From: CALRGE01 sp964365765
GTDB taxonomy: Bacteria; Patescibacteriota; Gracilibacteria; UBA1369; 2-02-FULL-48-14
DNA: 14,061 bases
Assembly (NCBI GenBank): GCA_964365765.1
Contig: CAYIRB010000023.1
Span: 1-14,061 of the forward strand
Direction of reading: 5' to 3'
This document shows, in pieces, positions 1 to 6,548 of this stretch. The first letter of the stretch is position 1, and each line of letters begins with the position of its first letter. A model generated the notes under the pieces. That model did not search any database, was not told where the DNA came from, and worked only from the letters and a program-made list of their open reading frames with translations. Both the position numbers and the translations under genes were made by a program.

Positions 1-304
1 GTTGATAATAAGAGCCGATTATTTTTTTGGCGAATTTGCTTAAATGATTATTGAAGAAAAGCCAAACCAGACCTTTCAAGAATACGAGCAGTCCTAAAAT
101 CGAGAGCGTGTTTTCCCACTTAAATTGAAAGTTCAGACCCGTAAAGCTCAAGATCAGAATCGAGAACGCAAAGAGACATCCGCTTCTGAAAAAAACATTT
201 TCTTCACTCATCATTTTCCCGATGGTTTTTTGCCCGTTTTCCGGGTTCAGCATGAGCCAAAGATGCAAGGGGAGTATCGCCAGTACAAGGAGGGTTATGG
301 TCAT
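1..304 (-). CDS. Small integral membrane protein, N-terminal part (runs off left edge)
   Basis: An open minus-strand frame runs from an ATG at 304 to the left edge, giving 101 codons without a stop. The protein begins MTITLLVLAILPLHLWLM and contains three hydrophobic stretches, at about residues 2-18, 42-56 and 67-83. Between helix 1 and helix 2 is a polar segment (NPENGQKTIGKMMSEEN). The N-P-E turn after the first helix and overall plan resemble short uncharacterised bacterial membrane proteins of roughly 110 residues, so little may be missing, but I cannot assign a family. An in-frame TAA lies four codons before the ATG, which fixes this as the first possible ATG. No Shine-Dalgarno motif is visible. 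It is divergent from the copper module at 378, so a role in that module is not implied. Confidence 0.7.
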   Translation of the reverse strand, partial: MTITLLVLAILPLHLWLMLNPENGQKTIGKMMSEENVFFRSGCLFAFSILILSFTGLNFQFKWENTLSILGLLVFLKGLVWLFFNNHLSKFAKKIIGSYYQ

Positions 305-320
305 GGTTGGTGGTTAGGTG

Positions 321-354
321 TTGTCATTGTACTATAGGGTCTGCTAGGATTAAA
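321..354. promoter_or_regulatory. Possible divergent promoter region
   Basis: On the plus strand TTGTCA (321-326) and TAGGAT (345-350) are 18 bases apart and would serve the gene at 378 with a leader of about 20 bases. On the minus strand TACAAT (331-326) lies 17 bases from a poor -35 (TTTAAT, 354-349) and would serve the gene starting at 304. Both are matches by eye to sigma-70 consensus and remain weak, but they fall in the only gap between these divergent genes. Confidence 0.25.
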
Positions 355-377
355 GGCGTATTCTTAATCGTTACTAT

Positions 378-623
378 ATGATGTACGGTTCATCCGCTTT
401 GATTGGATTTCACTTGGGAGGTTTGGCTGTGTTTTTCGGGGCGGTGCTTTTGACGGCTTGGATGATTAAGTATATGAAAAAGGAAAGTTTGTTGACGGCC
501 GTGAAATGGATTTTGGCAATAGGCGTGATTTTATGGTTGTTCTCCGGATTTGCGGGATACAGATATATTGGGGTATCCGACGGTAACGGTTGGGAGTTTA
601 TGAAAAACATGATGAATTGGTAA
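378..623 (+). CDS. Small two-helix membrane protein at head of copper module
   Basis: An 81-residue hydrophobic protein with two predicted membrane helices (about residues 6-30 and 41-60) separated by a short basic cytoplasmic loop (KYMKKES). The second helix is followed by an aromatic, polar tail with two late methionine pairs (WEFMKNMMNW). I do not recognise the family. The stop codon TAA (621-623) shares its last base with the next ATG (623-625), so the two genes are very probably translationally coupled. Two consecutive ATGs at 378 and 381 are both possible starts; no ribosome binding site separates them. Its position, coupled to a Cys/Met-rich membrane protein and just ahead of copper transport genes, suggests an accessory role in metal handling. 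That is inference only. Confidence 0.65.
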   Translation: MMYGSSALIGFHLGGLAVFFGAVLLTAWMIKYMKKESLLTAVKWILAIGVILWLFSGFAGYRYIGVSDGNGWEFMKNMMNW

Positions 624-991
624 TGAACGCAAAAAAAATTATTACGGGGTTTGTCGTTTTATCTTTCGTGGCGGCGGCCGTTTTGGCGCTCGGCATGAAT
701 ATGCATGAAAGCGAAAGTATGCCCGGTTGTCCTTTGATGTCGGTCGGGTCTTCGGTTTGTACAATGAACGGAGTCGATAAGTCTGTTTTTGTCGCTGACC
801 GCGGCGGTTTTGTCAAATTGATCTTCATCGGATTTGTCGCACTGTTAAACGGTGTCTTTGTGTATTCCGAAGTGCTGAACAATGTCAGACTGAAATTGCA
901 GAAAAAGAAAACCGATTTGGCAAAACTGTTCGATCATATTCGGCAATCGCTTTCGGCCGGCACGCTTAATCCGAAAGTTTATTTTGCGTAG
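623..991 (+). CDS. Membrane protein with Met/Cys-rich extracytoplasmic loop
   Basis: Encodes 122 residues. An N-terminal helix (about residues 6-24) is followed by a loop rich in sulfur ligands: MNMHESESMPGCPLM, then C46 and M48. Cysteines are at 36 and 46, with methionines at 25, 27, 33, 39 and 48 and a histidine at 28. A second helix (about 71-90) leads to a basic cytoplasmic tail containing QKKKTD. Such Met/Cys/His loops are typical of Cu(I)-binding sites on the outer face of the membrane, so copper binding is a reasonable inference, not shown. The start at 623 is preferred over an in-frame TTG at 590 because it overlaps the preceding stop (TAATG) and puts a positively charged MNAKK start before the helix. 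The plan, TM-C(x9)C loop-TM, is shared with the protein at 9778. Confidence 0.7.
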   Translation: MNAKKIITGFVVLSFVAAAVLALGMNMHESESMPGCPLMSVGSSVCTMNGVDKSVFVADRGGFVKLIFIGFVALLNGVFVYSEVLNNVRLKLQKKKTDLAKLFDHIRQSLSAGTLNPKVYFA

Positions 992-1000
992 TTGTTTGTG

Positions 1001-1029
1001 TTGTCTAATCACGTTTTTGTGATTACTCT
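1001..1029 (+). promoter_or_regulatory. Palindrome within a possible promoter spacer
   Basis: A perfect inverted repeat, TAATCAC (1006-1012) and GTGATTA (1019-1025), is separated by GTTTTT. It sits in the 59-base gap before the HMA-TauE-cupredoxin gene. TTGTCT (1001-1006) and TACTCT (1024-1029) are 17 bases apart and could be a weak -35/-10 pair, which would put the palindrome in the spacer, a usual place for an operator of a metal-responsive repressor. The alternative is a weak terminator for the gene ending at 991, since the 7-bp AU-rich stem is followed by T-rich sequence (1027-1040). No regulator gene is present in the window. Confidence 0.4.
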
Positions 1030-1050
1030 TTATTTGTTTTGAAAAATAAT

Positions 1051-2727
1051 ATGAAATTGAAATTTAAAATACATGGAATGCATTGTGGCAGTTGCGAAGT
1101 TTTGGTGGAGCGCAATTTCAAGAAAATCGACGGTGTTGAGAAAGTTCGAGTTAATCACGCGACAGGCGAAGCCGAGGTGTATTGTACTCGCGAGGCGGCT
1201 GTTCAAGAATTTCAGGAGGCGATTAAGGAGAGCGGATATACCGTGTCTTGCTGGGGGAGCGAATGTGTTGTCACGCATAGAAATACCAAGGATGACTACT
1301 TTCAAATCGGAGCGATTTTTTTTGTCGTGGTCGCGGTGTATTTATTTTTGAGGCAGGCCGACCTGATACCTTCCGGTTTGGGTGTTTCGGAAAACATGAG
1401 TTACGGACTAATATTTATGATAGGGCTGGTGGCCGCGGTATCGTCTTGCATCGCCGTCGTGGGAGGTTTGCTTTTGGCGATTGCCGGAAAATATAATGAG
1501 TTGCATCCCGAAATGAGCGGGTTTCAGAGATTCAAGCCGCATATTTATTTTAATTTGGGGCGAATTGTTTCGTACACGATATTGGGGGGCTTGGTGGGTT
1601 GGCTGGGTTCGGCGCTCACGATTTCTCCAAAAGTGAACGGATATTTGATAATACTGGTCAGCGTCGTAATGCTGATGCTGGGATTTCAGCTTTTGAAGCT
1701 TTTCCCGCATCTCAGGCGCTTTCAGCCGAAAATGCCGAAGTTCATAGCGCATAAAATTCATGATTATAGCGCCAGCGACAGCAAGTTCGCGCCATTCTCG
1801 CTCGGTGCTTTCACGTTTTTTTTACCTTGCGGATTTACACAGGCGCTTCAGTTGTATGTATTGAGCACGGGCGATTTTAAAACCGGCGCTTTGACCATGC
1901 TCGTTTTTTCGCTCGGCACAATGCCGGCCTTGCTTTCATTGAGCGTCGTTTCAAGTTTCGCCAAGGGCGAGGCGCAAAAATATTTTCTTAAATTCGCCGG
2001 AGTCATAGTGATTCTTTTGGCTTTTTCCAACATAAGTAACGGCTTGAATTTGACGGGGTTGGCTTCCGCTTTTCAATCGGCTCCCGCACAGGAAGAGCGT
2101 GTTGAAATTGTAGATGGTAAACAGATTATCAAGATGGAAGTTGCGGGGCTGAATTATGTCCCTGCCAACTTCACAGTTGTCGAAGGTTTGCCGGTTGAGT
2201 TGCAAATAGACGGAAGCAATGCGTCCGGTTGCGCGCGAGTTGTGCTGATGCCGACTTTGGGCATCAGCAAGTACTTGTCCACGGACGGTGTGACGACGAT
2301 TGCTTTTACTCCGACGGAAACGGGAACGATCCCGTTCAGTTGTCCGATGGGTATGACGACCGGCGGCGCCGCCATAAGAGTCGTTCCGAATACGACCGGA
2401 ATTGTTGCCGATCCGGCCGCGTCGTCGGTTGAAGCTCCGGCCGCGTATTCCGGCGAAGTGCAAAAGCTGTCCATGGTAATAAACAACGAGCAGGGTTTTT
2501 ACCCGAATGAATTTACAATAAAGAAGGGCATTCCTGTCGAGCTGACAATCGATGATCAAGTGGATTTGGGAGGTTGCATGGGAACCATGACAATTCCCGA
2601 GTACGACTTCGCGCAACTTATCTATATCGGCATCAATATAATCAGATTCACGCCCACGGAATCCGGTGTCGTGCAGGCCGTTTGCAGTATGGGCATTCCT
2701 CAGGCTACGTTTTATGTAGTCGATTAA
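1051..2727 (+). CDS. HMA - TauE/SafE-like membrane domain - double cupredoxin fusion protein
   Basis: A 558-residue three-part protein. Residues 1-70 are a heavy-metal-associated (HMA) domain with the Cu(I) motif GMHCGSC (C12, C15). Residues about 84-335 form a multi-helix membrane domain like the TauE/SafE, UreH-type or DsbD-type family, including SSCIAVVGG (131-139) and FLPCGF (257-262), whose Pro-Cys is typical of that fold. The C-terminal part carries two cupredoxin-like repeats. Repeat 1 (about 361-444) has GC at 393-394 and CPMGM at 431-435. Repeat 2 (about 471-557) has GC at 508-509 and CSMGI at 545-549. The likely role is moving Cu(I) or reducing power across the membrane, with cytosolic HMA and outside cupredoxins. 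The ATG at 1051 is chosen over an in-frame TTG at 1039 because it starts exactly at the HMA strand. The next chaperone gene follows after 10 bases. Confidence 0.85.
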   Translation: MKLKFKIHGMHCGSCEVLVERNFKKIDGVEKVRVNHATGEAEVYCTREAAVQEFQEAIKESGYTVSCWGSECVVTHRNTKDDYFQIGAIFFVVVAVYLFLRQADLIPSGLGVSENMSYGLIFMIGLVAAVSSCIAVVGGLLLAIAGKYNELHPEMSGFQRFKPHIYFNLGRIVSYTILGGLVGWLGSALTISPKVNGYLIILVSVVMLMLGFQLLKLFPHLRRFQPKMPKFIAHKIHDYSASDSKFAPFSLGAFTFFLPCGFTQALQLYVLSTGDFKTGALTMLVFSLGTMPALLSLSVVSSFAKGEAQKYFLKFAGVIVILLAFSNISNGLNLTGLASAFQSAPAQEERVEIVDGKQIIKMEVAGLNYVPANFTVVEGLPVELQIDGSNASGCARVVLMPTLGISKYLSTDGVTTIAFTPTETGTIPFSCPMGMTTGGAAIRVVPNTTGIVADPAASSVEAPAAYSGEVQKLSMVINNEQGFYPNEFTIKKGIPVELTIDDQVDLGGCMGTMTIPEYDFAQLIYIGINIIRFTPTESGVVQAVCSMGIPQATFYVVD

Positions 2728-2737
2728 CCATTATTGT

Positions 2738-2947
2738 ATGAAAACAACAGTTACAATTCCCGGTATGACCTGCGGTTCTTGCGCCGCTTTGGTGAAAGAA
2801 GTCAGCGGTGATATGCCGTCCGTTCAAGCGACGGAAGTCGATATGAAATCGAAAAAAGTCAGCATAGAACATGGCGAGGATTTTAATCTTGACGCTTGGA
2901 TCAAGGAAATCGAGGCTTTGGGAGTGGAGTATAAAGTAACCAAATAA
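2738..2947 (+). CDS. copZ: CopZ-like HMA copper chaperone
   Basis: A 69-residue single HMA domain, the normal size of CopZ-type cytosolic Cu(I) chaperones. The metal motif GMTCGSC is at residues 9-15 with ligands C12 and C15, followed by the usual amphipathic helix (AALVKEVSGD), the VDMKSKKVSIEHG strand pair and a second helix ending EALGVEYKV, matching the beta-alpha-beta-beta-alpha-beta fold. Proteins of this kind hand Cu(I) to the N-terminal HMA domain of CopA ATPases, and the ATPase gene follows here after only three bases. It also lies ten bases after an HMA fusion protein, so three HMA domains are encoded in a row. A mercury chaperone (MerP) is less likely, because there is no signal peptide and no mer genes are present. 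Confidence 0.85.
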   Translation: MKTTVTIPGMTCGSCAALVKEVSGDMPSVQATEVDMKSKKVSIEHGEDFNLDAWIKEIEALGVEYKVTK

Positions 2948-2950
2948 ACC

Positions 2951-5299
2951 ATGTACAAAGAAAAAAAAGAAGAGCTGGCTCAACTGGCCATTTCCGGTAT
3001 GAATTGCGCGTCTTGCGCCGGTTTGATAGAAAGAGGTTTGCGAAAAGTGGCCGGCGTGAAAACCGCCAACGTGAACTTCGCGGCGGAAAAGGCGAGAGTC
3101 GTTTTTGATACTTCGCTTACGAATGTGAAAGAACTCATCGCCGCGGTTGAAAAGGCCGGGTACAAGGCGAAACTCGCGGGGGAAAGCGATCCGGAACAAG
3201 ACAGATTGCAACGCGAACGTGTGATGAAAAGCCATCGGAATAATTTTTTCACAAGCTTGGTTTTGAGCGCGCCAATGCTTTACTTCATGTTTTTGGATTT
3301 CTTTTTATTTTTGCCGTGGAGGGAGTTTTTGATGCCTTATATCGGCATAGTTTCGCTTGTTCTTACAATTCCGGTGCAGTTCGTTATCGGAGCGGTGTTC
3401 TATAAAGGTTTGTGGAGCAGTCTGCGGATGGGGACTTTTAATATGGACAGCCTTATAGCCATCGGTACTTCGACGGCGTTCTTTTACAGTTTGTGGCAGT
3501 TCGCGAGCTATGTTCTCGGGACGGGCAGTATTGTGGGTTTGAATGGAGAAAAAATTCCGGAACTGTATTTTGAGACGGCGGCTTTCCTTATCACTTTCGT
3601 GATTTTGGGGAAGTGGCTGGAAGCAAAAACCAAGGGGCGCGCATCCGACGCCATTAAAAAACTGATGGGCATGCAAGCTAAAACCGCGCGCGTCGTCAAA
3701 GACGGCGTGGTCGCGGATGTGCCGATTGAGAGTGTTGTGGCAGGTGATGTTATTCTGGTTCGTCCGGGCGAAAAAATTCCCGTCGACGGGGTTGTCAGCA
3801 AAGGGCAATCGTCTGTGGACGAGTCCATGATTACCGGCGAGAGTATTCCCGTGGAGAAAAATGTCGGGGATACCGTCATCGGAGCCACAATCAACAAAAC
3901 CGGCAGTTTTGAATTCAAGGCCACCAAAGTCGGGAGCGAAAGCACCTTGGCGCAAATTATCCGCGTGGTGGAAGAGGCGCAAGGTTCAAAAGCGCCCATT
4001 CAAGCTTTGGCCGATAAAATTTCAGCTTACTTTGTGCCGATTGTCATTTGTCTCGCCATTTTGACATTTTTAGTTTGGTATTTTGCACTCGGGGCGACGC
4101 TCTCATTCGCGCTTATGGCTTTTACTTCCGTGATAGTAATCGCCTGTCCTTGCGCGCTCGGTCTTGCCACTCCGACCGCGATTATGGTCGGTACCGGTAA
4201 AGGTGCGGAGCACGGTATTTTGATAAAAGGGGGCGAGCCGCTGGAGGCCGCTTGCAAGGTGAAGGCCGTGATTTTTGATAAAACCGGAACTTTGACCAAG
4301 GGAAAGCCCGAGGTTACGGACGTGGCGGCTTTCGGGTCTTTCGATAATGAAAAAGTGCTGAAATTAGCCGCCAGTCTGGAAAGGCTCTCGGAACATCCTC
4401 TCGCGGAAGCCATTGTTAAATACTCGGAAGATAAAAAGATTGCATCGGAAGATGCGGAAAATTTTCGCGCGGTGCCCGGCCACGGCGTTGAAGGCGTGAT
4501 CAAGAAGATAAAATACCACTTCGGTAATCGAAAGCTGGTTGCCGGCATGCTTGGTTTGGAAGTACCAGAACAAAAAATTCAATCTTTGGAAGATGAAGGG
4601 AAAACAGTGATGATTTTGGCTTCGGCGAAAGAAATTCTGGGTCTTGTCGCCGTGGCGGACACGATCAAAGAAACGACATTGGAAGCGGTACGCGCCTTGC
4701 AGGCACGCCATATCGAGGTGTTTATGATAACGGGTGATAACCGCCGCACGGCTGAAGCCATCGCCAAACAGGCCGGAATTAAAAACGTATTGGCGGAAGT
4801 TTTGCCCGAGGATAAGGCGAATGAAGTTTTGAAGTTGCAGGGAACCGGTATTAAAGTCGCCATGGTGGGCGACGGCATAAATGACGCGCCGGCGCTCGCG
4901 CAAGCCGATTTGGGAATCGCGATGGGTTCGGGAACGGACGTGGCGATGGAAACGGGAGGAATCGTTATTATCAGAAACGACTTGCGCGATGTGATCACGG
5001 CCATACAGCTTAGCCGCGAGACCATGGGAAAGATCAAGCAGAATATGTTTTTCGCCCTGTTCTACAATGTGGCGGGAATTCCAATCGCGGCGCGAGTGTT
5101 CATGTCATTCGGACTTGTGCTCAGGCCGGAGCTGGCCGGTTTGGCCATGGCTTTCAGTTCGGTTTCTGTGGTTACGAATTCACTTCTTTTGAAGGGCTTT
5201 CGTCCGGGTCGGCGCAACTGGCTTTCGACCTTCGCGCCTTACGTGATGACGGGAGGATTCACGGCGGTATTTTTATTCTTCGCCAAGCTGAGTTCTTAA
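2951..5299 (+). CDS. copA: P1B-type Cu+ transporting ATPase (CopA)
   Basis: A full-length 782-residue P1B-1 ATPase that exports Cu(I) using ATP. A single N-terminal HMA domain has GMNCASC (residues 16-22). The membrane metal site CPC is at 399-401. The actuator-domain TGES is at 295-298 and the phosphorylated aspartate is D443 in DKTGT. The SEHPL motif of the nucleotide-binding domain is at 480-484, ITGDN at 593-597 and GDGIND at 640-645. The Cu+-specific membrane signatures are present: YN at 705-706 and MAFSS at 733-737, which together with CPC mark the Cu+ subgroup, not Zn/Cd or Ag-only pumps. The gene starts three bases after the chaperone stop with no Shine-Dalgarno motif, so coupling to the upstream gene is likely. 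All catalytic residues are intact. Confidence 0.97.
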   Translation: MYKEKKEELAQLAISGMNCASCAGLIERGLRKVAGVKTANVNFAAEKARVVFDTSLTNVKELIAAVEKAGYKAKLAGESDPEQDRLQRERVMKSHRNNFFTSLVLSAPMLYFMFLDFFLFLPWREFLMPYIGIVSLVLTIPVQFVIGAVFYKGLWSSLRMGTFNMDSLIAIGTSTAFFYSLWQFASYVLGTGSIVGLNGEKIPELYFETAAFLITFVILGKWLEAKTKGRASDAIKKLMGMQAKTARVVKDGVVADVPIESVVAGDVILVRPGEKIPVDGVVSKGQSSVDESMITGESIPVEKNVGDTVIGATINKTGSFEFKATKVGSESTLAQIIRVVEEAQGSKAPIQALADKISAYFVPIVICLAILTFLVWYFALGATLSFALMAFTSVIVIACPCALGLATPTAIMVGTGKGAEHGILIKGGEPLEAACKVKAVIFDKTGTLTKGKPEVTDVAAFGSFDNEKVLKLAASLERLSEHPLAEAIVKYSEDKKIASEDAENFRAVPGHGVEGVIKKIKYHFGNRKLVAGMLGLEVPEQKIQSLEDEGKTVMILASAKEILGLVAVADTIKETTLEAVRALQARHIEVFMITGDNRRTAEAIAKQAGIKNVLAEVLPEDKANEVLKLQGTGIKVAMVGDGINDAPALAQADLGIAMGSGTDVAMETGGIVIIRNDLRDVITAIQLSRETMGKIKQNMFFALFYNVAGIPIAARVFMSFGLVLRPELAGLAMAFSSVSVVTNSLLLKGFRPGRRNWLSTFAPYVMTGGFTAVFLFFAKLSS

Positions 5300-5339
5300 T
5301 AACATATATTGGTTCGCGTGGGTTAAAGTCTTATCCGTC

Positions 5340-5939
5340 GTGGCCGCGATTATTTGGCTTTCATTATTGAGAATCACAAAATTGAGCAGAACCAAACTAT
5401 TCAAATTATCCGTCTATATCTTTCTTGTTGTTAATATTTTTGAGGCGGTTATCAAAGATATGGAAACCGGTAATGCGGCAAATTACTTTAATGCGGCGGC
5501 CGGTCTTTTGTTGATTGTGACTTTGGCCAAAATACATACGATACATATTCACACCGGAGATCGATTTAGAGATTTGGAATGGAAGGGCATGACCTTGTCA
5601 TGGATAATCGGCTACACTCTATGGAATTGGGTTTTTGTTTATTTGAATCTTGGTGAAAGCTCAATTCTGCATATTGCCGTGCTCGGATCCGCTTTGATTG
5701 TCGGAATTATGCACAAGGAGAGGTGGCTTGAAGCGAGGGCGATTACTCTCGGAACTTATTTTATTATATTTCACTCATTCCCGCATTTAAACCCTCTTCC
5801 GGATGTCACGGGATATAACAATCCGGCCGGACTGTTAATGTCTCTGATTGCGCTTGGATTTATGGTCGTTTATACGATTTTTTTCGTTCGACGCAAATTA
5901 AAAACTCGCGGGAGCTTCGATTTCCACCATCTTGTTTAA
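5340..5939 (+). CDS. Polytopic membrane protein, possibly DUF5692-like
   Basis: A hydrophobic protein of 199 residues if translation starts at the GTG at 5340, with about six membrane segments. Distinctive parts are HIHTGDRFRDLEWKGM and YTLWNWVFVYLNLGE, a conserved-looking H-I-A-V-L segment, and a basic C-terminal tail. The pattern resembles the uncharacterised DUF5692 family from memory, which needs a profile search. The start is uncertain. In-frame codons between the TGA at 5289-5291 and 5340 encode IYWFAWVKVLSVV, which completes a natural first helix, yet no ATG, GTG or TTG is available there; ATA at 5304 is the only start-like codon. It lies about 40 bases after copA on the same strand and may belong to that transcript. 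Its last 42 bases overlap the convergent pseudouridine synthase gene. Confidence 0.65.
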   Translation: MAAIIWLSLLRITKLSRTKLFKLSVYIFLVVNIFEAVIKDMETGNAANYFNAAAGLLLIVTLAKIHTIHIHTGDRFRDLEWKGMTLSWIIGYTLWNWVFVYLNLGESSILHIAVLGSALIVGIMHKERWLEARAITLGTYFIIFHSFPHLNPLPDVTGYNNPAGLLMSLIALGFMVVYTIFFVRRKLKTRGSFDFHHLV

Positions 5940-6548
5940 AAACGGGTGGTGGAAACGGAAGCGCCAAGCGTGGAGAAAGTAGCGGCCTTTGTCCTTTGTG
6001 AGGCGGCGGTATTTTTCGTTGAATTTTTTGTCGCCGTATTCTCGGTCGAGCACGAGGGGATTTCCTATCGCCGCGAGGTGCTTGCGGATTTGATGTTTGC
6101 GGCCCGTTTCAATTTTGACTTCCAGCATTGAGAGGATTCCGAGCTGTTTCAAGATGCGGTAATGAGTGACGGCTGGAATTTTTTCTTTTTTTCCGCGCGA
6201 CTCAAGGAAAAAATTAATCGTGCTTTGCGGGAATCGTGGAGTTCCTTTTACGAGCGCGAGGTAGGTTTTTTCCGCACCGGCCGAAGGCTCGCTTACTTGA
6301 TGTTTAAAAATGCCTTCAAGAGCTTCGCGGTCGCGCGGATATTTCCCGAAAAGCATAATGCCGGAAGTTTCGCGGTCGAGGCGATTCAACAGGTAGGATT
6401 TGTAGTCTTTGCCTGCTTCAGCAAGCTGGCGGCGCACAATTCCCTGAACCGTTTTGTGTTCCGGAATGTTCGGGCCGGGCACGGAAATAAGACCCGCGGG
6501 TTTGTCCACCGCGAACATGTGGTCGTCTTCGTAAATTATTTTAATCAT
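5898..6548 (-). CDS. RluA-family RNA pseudouridine synthase
   Basis: A 216-residue protein of the RluA class, which converts specific uridines of rRNA or tRNA to pseudouridine. The catalytic motif is NRLDRETSG (residues 55-63) with D58 as the expected catalytic aspartate. The C-terminal signature GRKHQIRKHL is at 149-158, followed by NPLVLDREYG. The length fits the short RluA group without an N-terminal S4 domain. The residue before R56 is asparagine where RluA proteins usually have histidine (HRLDR); the catalytic residue itself is kept. Target RNA cannot be inferred. The ATG overlaps the stop of the upstream gene in the sequence ATGATTAA (6541-6548 on the minus strand), so translation of the two is probably coupled. 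The 3' end overlaps the convergent membrane gene by 42 bases. Confidence 0.9.
   Translation of the reverse strand: MIKIIYEDDHMFAVDKPAGLISVPGPNIPEHKTVQGIVRRQLAEAGKDYKSYLLNRLDRETSGIMLFGKYPRDREALEGIFKHQVSEPSAGAEKTYLALVKGTPRFPQSTINFFLESRGKKEKIPAVTHYRILKQLGILSMLEVKIETGRKHQIRKHLAAIGNPLVLDREYGDKKFNEKYRRLTKDKGRYFLHAWRFRFHHPFLNKMVEIEAPASF

Noticed and set aside
125..337. Plus-strand 70-codon open frame
   Set aside because: It is basic and low in structure, and lies opposite a minus-strand frame with clear membrane helices (304 to 1).
1951..2616. Minus-strand 221-codon open frame opposite the HMA-TauE-cupredoxin gene
   Set aside because: Rich in Arg, His and Ser with no domain; a typical shadow of a coding strand that has recognisable motifs.
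2738..2947. MerP mercury-binding protein
   Set aside because: No signal peptide and no mer genes; position next to CopA favours a cytosolic copper chaperone.
3305..3982. Minus-strand 225-codon open frame opposite copA
   Set aside because: It lies wholly within an intact CopA gene and reads as the complement of conserved motifs.
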